DNA of 7,551 nt from an uncultured Gammaproteobacteria bacterium (GCA_945787265.1 CALZHS010000070.1:1-7551); one strand, 5' to 3'; shown: positions 1-6,306, counted from the stretch's first letter. Notes: generated by a model from the letters alone, not told the origin. A program made the numbers and translations.

Positions 1-477
1 ATGGACCTGATTCCGGTCGATCATATTCCCTGGCTCGCCAGCCTGTTGGGAATTCCCTATTTGAAAATCGTGCCGAGTACCGATCCAAACGTGACTTTCG
101 GTATGTCGCTGTCGGTCTTCGCACTGGTCCTGTATTACAGTGTCAAGATGAAGGGGCCTGGTGGTTTCTTCGCTGAGTTGGCCTTTCATCCTTTCCCCAA
201 ATTCATGATGCCGATCAACCTCGTGCTTGAAGGCGTCACCCTAATTGCAAAACCCGTTTCACTTGCGTTACGTTTGTTCGGCAATCTCTACGCCGGTGAA
301 ATGATATTCATCTTGATAGCGTTAATGTACAGCGGTGGCTGGATACTGGGTATATCGGGTGGATTTTTGCAACTGGGTTGGGCGATTTTCCATATCCTGA
401 TTATTACCTTGCAGGCGTTTATCTTCATGACGCTGACCATCGTATATCTGGACATGGCGTCGCAGACAGATCACTAA
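1..477 (+). CDS. atpB: F1Fo-ATP synthase subunit a, C-terminal part (5' end outside window)
   Basis: Subunit a is the membrane protein of Fo that forms the two proton half-channels against the c-ring. The 158 residues seen match the C-terminal part of the family; E. coli subunit a is 271 aa. The ATG at base 1 is an internal Met (about residue 118 in E. coli numbering), so roughly 117 residues lie upstream. The essential arginine is Arg91 of the fragment, in LRLFGN (E. coli Arg210). Other channel residues are present: Asp7 (Asp124), Glu78 (Glu196), Asn95 (Asn214), Glu100 (Glu219), His131 (His245) and Gln138 (Gln252). E. coli Arg140 is Lys22 here. The loop before FHILIITLQAF is about five residues longer than in E. 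coli. Several strongly hydrophobic segments fit membrane helices. The gene ends with TAA 39 bases before atpE. Identity is secure; only the start is missing. Confidence 0.97.
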   Translation: MDLIPVDHIPWLASLLGIPYLKIVPSTDPNVTFGMSLSVFALVLYYSVKMKGPGGFFAELAFHPFPKFMMPINLVLEGVTLIAKPVSLALRLFGNLYAGEMIFILIALMYSGGWILGISGGFLQLGWAIFHILIITLQAFIFMTLTIVYLDMASQTDH

Positions 478-516
478 ACTTTTATTTAACACACTCTAAA
501 TTATCAGGAGACAATC
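478..516 (+). promoter_or_regulatory. AU-rich translation initiation region of atpE with strong Shine-Dalgarno
   Basis: The atpB-atpE gap is very AT-rich in bases 478-505 (6 G/C of 28), unlike the flanking genes. It ends in AGGAG (506-510), six bases before the atpE ATG. In E. coli a U-rich sequence ahead of the atpE Shine-Dalgarno acts as a translational enhancer, raising output of subunit c to match its high copy number in the ring. Composition and position are the same here. That it works as an enhancer is inferred. Confidence 0.5.
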
Positions 517-747
517 ATGGAATCAGCCTTGTTATATATCGCTGGCGCTTTAATGATGGGCTTGGGCGCACTCGGTGCGGCTGTAGGTATCGGTGTACTC
601 GGTGGACGTTTTCTCGAAGGTGCTGCGCGCCAACCGGAGCTGATCCCAATGTTACGTACCCAGTTCTTCATCGTTATGGGTCTGGTCGACGCGGTCCCAA
701 TGATCGCGGTTGGTCTGGCTATGTATGTCATGTTCGCAGTTGCTTAA
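517..747 (+). CDS. atpE: F1Fo-ATP synthase subunit c (proteolipid of the rotor ring)
   Basis: Subunit c forms the membrane rotor ring; each copy carries one proton per turn. The 76 residues (E. coli has 79) form two hydrophobic helices joined by the polar loop Arg38-Gln39-Pro40, which contacts gamma and epsilon. The first helix has the packed glycines typical of the family (GAAVGIGVLGG, 20-30). The proton-carrying carboxylate is Asp58 in MGLVDAVPM (E. coli Asp61). Ala21 and Ile25 occupy the positions of E. coli Ala24 and Ile28, and the polar ligands of Na+-type c-rings are absent, so coupling to H+ is inferred. The start is fixed by AGGAG six bases upstream. The protein starts MESALLY, lacking three residues of the E. 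coli N-terminus. Very high certainty. Confidence 0.98.
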   Translation: MESALLYIAGALMMGLGALGAAVGIGVLGGRFLEGAARQPELIPMLRTQFFIVMGLVDAVPMIAVGLAMYVMFAVA

Positions 748-787
748 GCGCAACCAACCTGACATCTAACAAAGCGAGGACAGCAAT

Positions 788-1258
788 ATGAATTTCAATG
801 CGACTCTGATAGGGCAAACAATCACTTTTATCGTGTTTGTCTGGTTCTGCATGAAATATATATGGCCACCACTCATGGCAGCACTGGAAGAGCGTAACGC
901 CCGAATCTCGGAGGGTCTGGCCGCAGCGCAACGTGGTCAGCAGGACCTCGAAGACGCACAGGCAAAAGTTCACGACAGTCTCAACGACGCCAAGCAGCAG
1001 GCACAGGAAATCATCAACCAGGCGCAGAAACGCGCCAACGAGATAGTTGACGAAGCCAAGGATAGCGCGCGTGATGAAGCCGACAAGATCAAGGTAGCGG
1101 CCAGCGCGGATATCGATCAGCAAGTCACCGCGGCGCGCGAGCAATTGCGCAAAGAGGTGTCCGTGATTGCACTTGCCGGCGCCGAGCAGATTCTCAAGCG
1201 CGAAGTCGATGCCAAGGCGCATGCCGAAGTGCTCGATGAACTGGTCGCGCAGATTTAA
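788..1258 (+). CDS. atpF: F1Fo-ATP synthase subunit b (peripheral stalk)
   Basis: Subunit b forms a dimer that makes the peripheral stalk, holding the alpha/beta head still against rotor torque. The length, 156 aa, equals that of E. coli b. A single N-terminal membrane helix (about residues 5-26, including Cys21) is followed by the conserved KYIWPPLMAALEER with Arg36. The rest is a long charged, Ala/Glu/Lys/Gln-rich helix (about 33-156) that fits the right-handed coiled coil of the family. The C-terminal stretch EVSVIALAGAEQIL (128-141) corresponds to the part of E. coli b that binds delta. GAGGA at 776-780, seven bases before the ATG, supports the start. The gene lies 40 bases after atpE and 10 before atpH. 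No second b or b' gene is seen between atpE and atpH, so a homodimer is expected. Confidence 0.97.
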   Translation: MNFNATLIGQTITFIVFVWFCMKYIWPPLMAALEERNARISEGLAAAQRGQQDLEDAQAKVHDSLNDAKQQAQEIINQAQKRANEIVDEAKDSARDEADKIKVAASADIDQQVTAAREQLRKEVSVIALAGAEQILKREVDAKAHAEVLDELVAQI

Positions 1259-1268
1259 GGGCTAGATT

Positions 1269-1814
1269 ATGGCTGATTTCGAAACTGCCGCCCGACCCTA
1301 CGCCAGGGCCATGTTTGAACTGGCGCAGAGTGAAGACAAGCTGGATCAATGGCAGGAGCGGCTTTCACTGGCTGCGATGGTAGCCACCGACGCCGATATG
1401 AAGGCCTTTGTCGAACAGCCTGCAGTGCTGCCCAGGGAGCTCGGTGAATTGTTCCTGTCAGTCGTTACCGCTGCTGGGCTCGAAAGCGATAATGATTTCG
1501 ACAATACCATTCGCCTATTAGCCGAAAATAGCCGGCTCGCAGCCTTGCCGGCGATCGCCGCCCAGTTTGCGGTCCTGAAACAGGAAGCCGAAGGCGAAAT
1601 CGAGGTGCAGGTTCGCAGCGCGCGTGAACTCAGTGCCGAGCAGCAGCAGAATATTGCCGACAGCATGGCCAGGCGGCTCGGTAAGAAGGTTAGTATTTCC
1701 ACTGAAATCGACGACAGCCTGATTGCCGGTGCGGTTATTACCGCGGGCGACCTGGTAATCGATGGTTCAGCCAGTGGCCGTATCGAAAAACTTTCGCTTG
1801 CGGTCAACAAATAA
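1269..1814 (+). CDS. atpH: F1Fo-ATP synthase subunit delta
   Basis: Delta sits on top of F1 and joins the alpha N-termini to the C-terminus of the b dimer, completing the stator. It has 181 residues (E. coli 177). The N-terminal half (about 1-105) holds the family features ARPYARAMFELA and the NTIRLLAENSRLAALPAI segment, and should form the helical bundle that binds alpha. The C-terminal half carries the family signature around IAGAVITAGDLVIDGS (151-166) and ends in SGRIEKLSLAV. The ATG is 10 bases after the atpF stop. Its only Shine-Dalgarno-like sequence (AAGGG, 1257-1261) overlaps that stop codon, which suggests translational coupling to atpF. The protein is acidic and less conserved than alpha or beta, as usual for delta. 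Confidence 0.96.
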   Translation: MADFETAARPYARAMFELAQSEDKLDQWQERLSLAAMVATDADMKAFVEQPAVLPRELGELFLSVVTAAGLESDNDFDNTIRLLAENSRLAALPAIAAQFAVLKQEAEGEIEVQVRSARELSAEQQQNIADSMARRLGKKVSISTEIDDSLIAGAVITAGDLVIDGSASGRIEKLSLAVNK

Positions 1815-1844
1815 CAGATTTTTATGATTACGGGATAGAACGCG

Positions 1845-3386
1845 ATGCAACTTAATCCGTCAGAAATTAGCGAACTTATTAAAGATCGCATCAAGAATTT
1901 TGAAAGTAAAGCCGAAGCCAGAACCGAGGGCACTATTGTCAGCCTCATGGACGGCATCGCACGCATTCACGGTCTCGCCGACGTTATGTCGGGCGAGATG
2001 ATCGAATTTCCGGGCAACACCTACGGCATGGCGCTCAACCTCGAGCGTGACTCGGTGGGTGCGGTAATCCTCGGTGACTACGAGCACATCTCTGAGGGCG
2101 ATACTGCCAAATGTACCGGCCGTATCCTCGAAGTGCCGGTGGGCGAGCAGCTGCTCGGCCGCGTCGTCAACTCGCTGGGCGAGCCCATCGATGGCAAGGG
2201 CGCCATCGACGCCAAGCAGTTCGAACCGATCGAAAAAGTAGCGCCTGGCGTTATCGCGCGCCAGTCGGTATCACAGCCGGTGCAGACCGGTCTCAAGTCG
2301 ATCGACGCGATGGTACCGATCGGCCGCGGTCAGCGCGAATTGATCATCGGCGACCGCCAGACCGGTAAGTCGGCGGTGGCGATCGACGCGATCATCAACC
2401 AGAAGGGTACTGGTATCAAGTGTGTCTACGTCGGTATCGGTCAGAAAGCTTCGACCATCGCCAACGTGGTACGCAAGCTCGAAGAATTCGATGCCATGGA
2501 GCACACCATCGTGGTCGCGGCCAACGCTGCGGATTCCGCGGCGCTGCAATACATCGCCCCTTATTCCGGTTGCACCATGGGTGAATACTTTCGCGATCGC
2601 GGCGAAGACGCGTTGATCGTTTATGACGACCTGACCAAGCAGGCCTGGGCTTACCGCCAGGTATCGCTGCTGCTGCGTCGTCCGCCGGGACGCGAAGCCT
2701 ACCCGGGTGATGTTTTCTATTTGCACTCGCGCTTGCTGGAACGCGCCGCACGGATCAACCCCGACTATGTCGAAAAGATTACCGGTGGCAAGGTCAAGGG
2801 CAAGACTGGATCGTTAACCGCATTGCCGATTATTGAAACCCAGGGCGGCGACGTATCGGCCTTCGTACCGACCAACGTAATCTCGATCACCGACGGTCAG
2901 ATCTTCCTCGAATCGGATCTGTTCAACGCCGGTATCCGGCCCGCGATCAACGCCGGCCTGTCGGTATCGCGCGTGGGTGGTGCGGCACAAACCCCGATTA
3001 TCAAGAAACTCGGTGGCGGTGTGCGTCTGGCGCTGGCGCAGTATCGTGAACTCGCGGCTTTCTCCCAGTTTGCCTCCGATCTCGACGAAGCCACGCGTAA
3101 GCAACTCGAACGCGGTCAACGCGTTACCGAACTGATGAAGCAACGCCAGTACTCGCCAATGTCGGTCGCCGAAATGGCGATTTCGCTGTACGCGGCGAAC
3201 GAGGGTTTTCTCGATGACGTGGAAGTCACCAGGGTAGTTGCCTTCGAAGACGCGATGCTCGGCCATATCCGCTCCAACAACCAGTCCATGCTCGACAAGA
3301 TCAACGAGGCCGGCGATTACAACGACGACATCGCTGCCGAGATCAGGCAGGCGATCGAAGATTTCAAAGCCAACGGCGTTTACTAA
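1845..3386 (+). CDS. atpA: F1Fo-ATP synthase subunit alpha
   Basis: Alpha is the non-catalytic nucleotide-binding subunit; three copies alternate with three beta subunits in F1. The length, 513 aa, matches E. coli exactly. An N-terminal beta-barrel region (about 1-95) precedes the nucleotide-binding domain with Walker A GDRQTGKS (169-176, Lys175). Position 176 is Ser where E. coli has Thr, a conservative change. Asp261 (VYDDLTKQ) lies in Walker B, and Ser347 and Arg376 are present; Arg376 is the arginine finger reaching into the beta site. The alpha/beta family signature is PAINAGLSVS (366-375). The helical C-terminal domain ends AIEDFKANGVY. The start aligns with the E. coli N-terminus (MQLN, SEISELI). 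The Shine-Dalgarno is poor (GGGA at 1832-1835), so expression may depend on translation of atpH, 30 bases upstream. Confidence 0.98.
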   Translation: MQLNPSEISELIKDRIKNFESKAEARTEGTIVSLMDGIARIHGLADVMSGEMIEFPGNTYGMALNLERDSVGAVILGDYEHISEGDTAKCTGRILEVPVGEQLLGRVVNSLGEPIDGKGAIDAKQFEPIEKVAPGVIARQSVSQPVQTGLKSIDAMVPIGRGQRELIIGDRQTGKSAVAIDAIINQKGTGIKCVYVGIGQKASTIANVVRKLEEFDAMEHTIVVAANAADSAALQYIAPYSGCTMGEYFRDRGEDALIVYDDLTKQAWAYRQVSLLLRRPPGREAYPGDVFYLHSRLLERAARINPDYVEKITGGKVKGKTGSLTALPIIETQGGDVSAFVPTNVISITDGQIFLESDLFNAGIRPAINAGLSVSRVGGAAQTPIIKKLGGGVRLALAQYRELAAFSQFASDLDEATRKQLERGQRVTELMKQRQYSPMSVAEMAISLYAANEGFLDDVEVTRVVAFEDAMLGHIRSNNQSMLDKINEAGDYNDDIAAEIRQAIEDFKANGVY

Positions 3387-3398
3387 GAGAACTTCAAC

Positions 3399-4259
3399 AT
3401 GGCTGGCGGCAAAGAGATAAAGACCAAAATCGCGAGTGTTAAAAACACTCAAAAGATCACTGCGGCGATGGAAATGGTAGCAGCGAGCAAGATGCGCCGT
3501 GCACAGGATCAGATGTTCGCGACGCGTCCCTACGCGCAACGTATCGCCAAGGTGGTCAGCCATGTAGCAAGCGCGCACCCCGAGTACAAGCATCCGTTTC
3601 TCATTGACAGACCGATCAAACGTATCGGCTTAATCGCAATATCGACCGATCGCGGACTTTGCGGCGGCTTGAACACCAACATGTTCAAGAAAGCACTCAA
3701 CCATATTGGTGACTTCGATGACAAGGGCATCGAAATCAAAGTGGTGACCTTCGGTACCAAGGCGCTTGGGTTCTTTAAACGAATCGGGGCCAAGGTAGTC
3801 GCCGAGACCAGTCATATTGGAGATCGACCCGAGATCGCCAAGATCATCGGTCCGGTGCAGGTTTTGCTCAGCAGTTATGAAAAAGGCGAAGTCGACGCGA
3901 TCTATCTGATTTCTAACGAATTTGTTAATACCATGACTCAACAACCGACCGTTTCCCAGTTGGTGCCGGTTGAGCCCGCACCCGATGAAGAGCTAATGCA
4001 TCACTGGGATTACATTTACGAGCCCGATTCGAAGGAAGTACTCGACAATTTACTCGAGCGTTATATCGAGTCGCTGGTTTACCAGAGCGTGGTCGAAAAC
4101 GTGGCCTGTGAAATGGCAGCGCGCATGATCGCGATGAAGAGCGCGACCGATAATGCCGGCGAGATGATCGACGAGCTACAGCTAATTTACAACCGTGAAC
4201 GCCAGGCCAGCATTACGCAGGAAATCAGCGAAATTGTCGGCGGCGCGGCAGCAGTTTAA
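3399..4259 (+). CDS. atpG: F1Fo-ATP synthase subunit gamma (central rotor shaft)
   Basis: Gamma is the rotor shaft that turns inside the alpha3beta3 head and drives the catalytic changes. Its 286 residues compare with 287 in E. coli. The N-terminal helix (MAGGKEIKTKIASVKNTQKI, then AMEMVAASKMRRAQ) includes Met24, the Met that faces the beta DELSEED loop. A Rossmann-like middle domain holds STDRGLCGGLNTN (82-94). The C-terminal helix carries the gamma signature ITQEISEIVGGAAA (272-285). Both helices together form the coiled-coil shaft. There is no sign of the extra regulatory insertion found in chloroplast gamma. The ATG is 12 bases after the atpA stop, with only a weak AAGAGA (3385-3390) that overlaps this stop, consistent with coupled translation. 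Confidence 0.97.
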   Translation: MAGGKEIKTKIASVKNTQKITAAMEMVAASKMRRAQDQMFATRPYAQRIAKVVSHVASAHPEYKHPFLIDRPIKRIGLIAISTDRGLCGGLNTNMFKKALNHIGDFDDKGIEIKVVTFGTKALGFFKRIGAKVVAETSHIGDRPEIAKIIGPVQVLLSSYEKGEVDAIYLISNEFVNTMTQQPTVSQLVPVEPAPDEELMHHWDYIYEPDSKEVLDNLLERYIESLVYQSVVENVACEMAARMIAMKSATDNAGEMIDELQLIYNRERQASITQEISEIVGGAAAV

Positions 4260-4289
4260 ACATAGTAAGTATTGATAGAGGATTAACAG

Positions 4290-5669
4290 ATGAGCACAGG
4301 TAATATCGTGGAAGTAATCGGCGCGGTCGTCGACGTAGAATTTCCCCGAGACGCTGTTCCCAAGATTTACGATGCGCTTTTGATCGCCGAGGCCGAAGGC
4401 CTGACGCTGGAAGTGCAGCAGCAGCTCGGCGACGGAGTTGTACGCACCATAGCGATGGGTGCTGCCGAAGGCCTGCGCCGCGGACTCGAAGTCAGCAATA
4501 CCGGGCAGCCGATCACGGTACCGGTAGGGCAAAAGACTCTGGGACGCATCATGGATGTTCTCGGCAACCCGATCGATGAAAAAGGTCCGATCGGCGAAGA
4601 AAAACGCATGCCGATTCACCGCAAGCCACCAACTTATGACGAGCAGGCGACAGCGACTGAAATCCTCGAGACCGGCATCAAGGTTATCGACCTGGTCATG
4701 CCGATCGTCAAGGGCGGCAAGATCGGCCTGTTCGGCGGTGCCGGTGTGGGCAAGACTGTAACCCTGATGGAGCTGATCCGGAATATCGCGGTCGAACACT
4801 CGGGCTTCTCGGTATTCGCCGGGGTCGGCGAACGCACCCGTGAAGGCAACGATTTTTATCATGAAATGACCGATGGTGGCGTTATCGACAAGGTATCGCT
4901 GGTATACGGACAGATGAATGAGCCTCCCGGGAACCGGCTGCGCGTGGCGCTCTCGGGTTTGACCATGGCGGAGCACTTCCGTGATGAAGGTCGTGACGTA
5001 CTGATGTTCGTCGATAATATCGACCGTTACACACTCGCGGGTACTGAAGTATCGGCGCTGCTCGGACGGATGCCTTCGGCGGTTGGTTACCAGCCCACGC
5101 TGGCGCTCGAGATGGGTGTCCTGCAGGAGCGCATCACCTCGACCAAGACGGGTTCGATCACATCTTTCCAGGCGGTGTACGTACCGGCGGACGATTTGAC
5201 CGACCCATCACCAGCAACCACTTTTGCACACCTTGACGCGACTCTCGTATTGTCTCGCCAGGTTGCAGAACTGGGTATTTACCCGGCGGTTGATCCGCTC
5301 GATTCATCCTCGCGTATTCTTGATCCGAACGTGGTTGGTAACGAGCATTACGATACCGCACGCGGTGTGCAGGGTACGCTGCAGCGCTACAAGGAACTGA
5401 AAGATATTATTGCGATTCTCGGCATGGACGAACTCTCCGAAGAAGACAAGCTGGTGGTCAGTCGCGCGCGCAAGATTCAGCGCTTCCTGTCGCAGCCTTT
5501 CTTCGTGGCTGAAGTATTTACCGGTTCCCCCGGCAAGTATGTTTCGGTCAAGGACACGATTTCGAGCTTCAAGCAAATCCTCGAAGGCGAAATGGATCAG
5601 TACCCGGAGCAAGCGTTTTACATGATTGGCGGCATTGAAGAAGTCGCCGAGAAAGCCAAGACCCTGTAA
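4290..5669 (+). CDS. atpD: F1Fo-ATP synthase subunit beta (catalytic)
   Basis: Beta carries the three catalytic sites that make ATP from ADP and phosphate (EC 7.1.2.2). It has 459 residues (E. coli 460). Walker A is GGAGVGKT (149-156, Lys155 and Thr156). Next come the catalytic Glu181 and Arg182 in GVGERTREGNDFYHEM, Glu192, Walker B DVLMFVD ending in Asp242, and Arg246. Tyr331 is the adenine-stacking residue. The family signature is PAVDPLDSSS (332-341), and DELSEED (380-386) is the loop that meets gamma. One residue is odd: position 245, Tyr in E. coli and Phe in mitochondrial beta, is Asp here (GAC) next to the phosphate-binding Arg246. Otherwise all catalytic residues are intact. A good Shine-Dalgarno, AGAGGA (4277-4282), lies seven bases before the ATG. 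The gene is 30 bases after atpG and 9 before atpC. Confidence 0.98.
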   Translation: MSTGNIVEVIGAVVDVEFPRDAVPKIYDALLIAEAEGLTLEVQQQLGDGVVRTIAMGAAEGLRRGLEVSNTGQPITVPVGQKTLGRIMDVLGNPIDEKGPIGEEKRMPIHRKPPTYDEQATATEILETGIKVIDLVMPIVKGGKIGLFGGAGVGKTVTLMELIRNIAVEHSGFSVFAGVGERTREGNDFYHEMTDGGVIDKVSLVYGQMNEPPGNRLRVALSGLTMAEHFRDEGRDVLMFVDNIDRYTLAGTEVSALLGRMPSAVGYQPTLALEMGVLQERITSTKTGSITSFQAVYVPADDLTDPSPATTFAHLDATLVLSRQVAELGIYPAVDPLDSSSRILDPNVVGNEHYDTARGVQGTLQRYKELKDIIAILGMDELSEEDKLVVSRARKIQRFLSQPFFVAEVFTGSPGKYVSVKDTISSFKQILEGEMDQYPEQAFYMIGGIEEVAEKAKTL

Positions 5670-5678
5670 GGTATCATT

Positions 5679-6095
5679 ATGGCTAACACCATCCAGGTAG
5701 ATATCGTCAGCGCCGAAGAGCAGATCTTCTCCGGAGAAGCGTACATGGTTTACGCACCGGCGGTGATGGGCGAGGTAGGTATCGCACCGCGGCACACCCC
5801 GCTGATATCGCCGCTGAAACCGGGCGAAGTGCGTCTCGACATGGGCGATGGTAAAGAAGAGTTCTTCTTCATCTCCGGCGGTATTCTCGAGGTCCAGCCC
5901 CACCTGGTAACGGTACTTTCGGACACCGCAATTCGTGCCGACGATCTCGACGAGGCCGCAGCGCTCGAAGCCCAGAAACGCGCCGAGGCAGCGTTGGCCG
6001 ATCAGCATTCTGATCTCGATATCGCCAAGGCCAAGGCCGAACTCGCGTCCCTGGCGGCGCAAATCCAGGCGATCCAAAAGCTCAGGAAAAAGTGA
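5679..6095 (+). CDS. atpC: F1Fo-ATP synthase subunit epsilon
   Basis: Epsilon links gamma to the c-ring, and in bacteria its C-terminal helices can insert into the head to block ATP hydrolysis. It has 138 residues (E. coli 139). The N-terminal beta-sandwich (about 1-85) contains VDIVSAEEQIFSGE, GIAPRHTPLISPLKPG and the highly conserved FISGGILEVQP (64-74). An alanine- and lysine-rich C-terminal pair of helices (about 88-138) is full length, so the inhibitory hairpin is present. In the ATP-binding motif I(L)DxxRA known from Bacillus epsilon and shared by E. coli, the arginine is Ala94 (LDEAAA, 90-95). The Shine-Dalgarno TAAGGT (5667-5672) overlaps the atpD stop codon, supporting coupled translation and this start. 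The TGA stop is itself the first triplet of the terminator inverted repeat. Confidence 0.97.
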   Translation: MANTIQVDIVSAEEQIFSGEAYMVYAPAVMGEVGIAPRHTPLISPLKPGEVRLDMGDGKEEFFFISGGILEVQPHLVTVLSDTAIRADDLDEAAALEAQKRAEAALADQHSDLDIAKAKAELASLAAQIQAIQKLRKK

Positions 6096-6140
6096 CAAGG
6101 ATAAAAAAAGGGGCATCAGCCCCTTTTTTTATCCTTGTCA
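6093..6140 (+). terminator. Intrinsic terminator of the atp operon in a perfect 22-bp inverted repeat
   Basis: Bases 6093-6114 and 6119-6140 are exact reverse complements around the loop ATCA (6115-6118). The core is the GC stem GGGGC (6110-6114) / GCCCC (6119-6123) followed by seven T (6124-6130), a classical Rho-independent terminator. Seven A (6103-6109) precede the stem, so the opposite strand has the same layout and could also terminate transcription. The arms extend past the T-tract (ATCCTTGTCA) back to the atpC stop codon, far longer than termination needs. The inferred role is to end atpBEFHAGDC transcription and protect the mRNA 3' end. Confidence 0.9.
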
Positions 6141-6172
6141 TCCCGGAAGCTGCGCCAGCAGCTATCCGGGAT
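6140..6172. repeat. 14-bp palindrome, REP-like intergenic hairpin
   Basis: ATCCCGGA (6140-6147) pairs with TCCGGGAT (6165-6172). Inside it AGCTGC (6148-6153) pairs with GCAGCT (6158-6163) around the loop GCCA, leaving only A6164 bulged. The result is a 14-bp stem directly abutting the terminator repeat and sharing base 6140 with it. The ATCCCGG/CCGGGAT ends resemble dispersed intergenic palindromes common in proteobacterial genomes. Whether it is repeated elsewhere cannot be seen from this window. There is no T-tract, so it is not itself an intrinsic terminator. Confidence 0.6.
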
Positions 6173-6203
6173 CTCGCAATAATAAGCCGGTTAGCGGCGA
6201 AGC

Positions 6204-6220
6204 GGCATCAGTGCCTTTTT
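6204..6220 (+). terminator. Weak terminator-like hairpin, possible degenerate copy
   Basis: GGCA (6204-6207), loop TCAG, TGCC (6212-6215) and five T (6216-6220) give a minimal hairpin plus T-tract. The 4-bp stem is short, so efficient termination is doubtful. Aligned over 19 bases with the main terminator core, 16 are identical, including the shared GGCATCAG. It could be a backup terminator, a relic of a duplicated terminator, or chance. Confidence 0.2.
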
Positions 6221-6306
6221 ACCCAATCTCACCAATCCCTGCAGAATAATTAAAAAAATGTGCGTTGTTTTACGGTTATTGGTGCATTTTCCATTATTAT
6301 TCGCAT
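6221..6306 (+). promoter_or_regulatory. AT-rich leader of glmU, presumed promoter region
   Basis: A promoter for glmU is expected here because a strong terminator separates it from atpC. The region is AT-rich (for example a run of seven A at 6252-6258), unlike the neighbouring genes. The best -10 candidate is TATTAT (6295-6300, one mismatch to TATAAT), but no convincing -35 stands 15-19 bases upstream and there is no TG extension. No Shine-Dalgarno is visible before the ATG. In E. coli NagC regulates glmUS from this interval; I could not recognise a NagC-like operator here. The promoter position remains unproven. Confidence 0.25.

Noticed and set aside
1..3. ATG at base 1 as the true start of atpB
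   Set aside because: It aligns with an internal Met near residue 118 of E. coli subunit a; the N-terminal membrane helices are missing, so the gene simply enters from outside the window.
378..791. 137-aa open frame on the plus strand over the atpB end and atpE
   Set aside because: It overlaps two certain genes in another frame and has no family resemblance.
1824..1838. Four-codon ORF (ATG to TAG) just before atpA, as a possible leader peptide
   Set aside because: No Shine-Dalgarno precedes it, it is too short to judge, and chance occurrence in a 30-base AT-rich gap is likely.
1346..1966. 206-aa open frame on the minus strand
   Set aside because: It lies opposite atpH and the start of atpA, has no recognisable family and is rich in Ser/Ala/Arg as expected of a shadow frame.
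2349..2372. Ser in place of Thr in the alpha Walker A (GDRQTGKS) as a functional anomaly
   Set aside because: Ser and Thr are interchangeable at this P-loop position, and alpha sites are non-catalytic.
2814..3593. 259-aa open frame on the minus strand
   Set aside because: It is opposite atpA and atpG, both certain genes; it has no recognisable domain and fits a codon-bias shadow.
4182..4976. 264-aa open frame on the minus strand
   Set aside because: It is opposite the atpG end and atpD; His/Asp-rich without a recognisable family, a shadow.
5304..6116. 270-aa open frame on the minus strand
   Set aside because: It is opposite atpD and atpC and its start lies inside the terminator repeat; no recognisable domain.
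6186..6206. GCCG/CGGC short inverted and AGCGGC direct repeats as a third structured element
   Set aside because: Stems of four bases and a single 6-base repeat are too short to separate from chance.
5935..6249. 104-aa open frame on the plus strand running from atpC into the intergenic region
   Set aside because: It is a second frame of atpC that reads through the terminator and palindrome by chance; Arg/Pro/Ser-rich low-complexity product.
6245..6301. Imperfect inverted repeat AATAAT...ATTATT flanking the glmU leader, as an operator
   Set aside because: After the first six bases the arms match only in A/T-rich runs and need gaps; this is expected by chance in such composition, and it does not fit a NagC site I could recognise.
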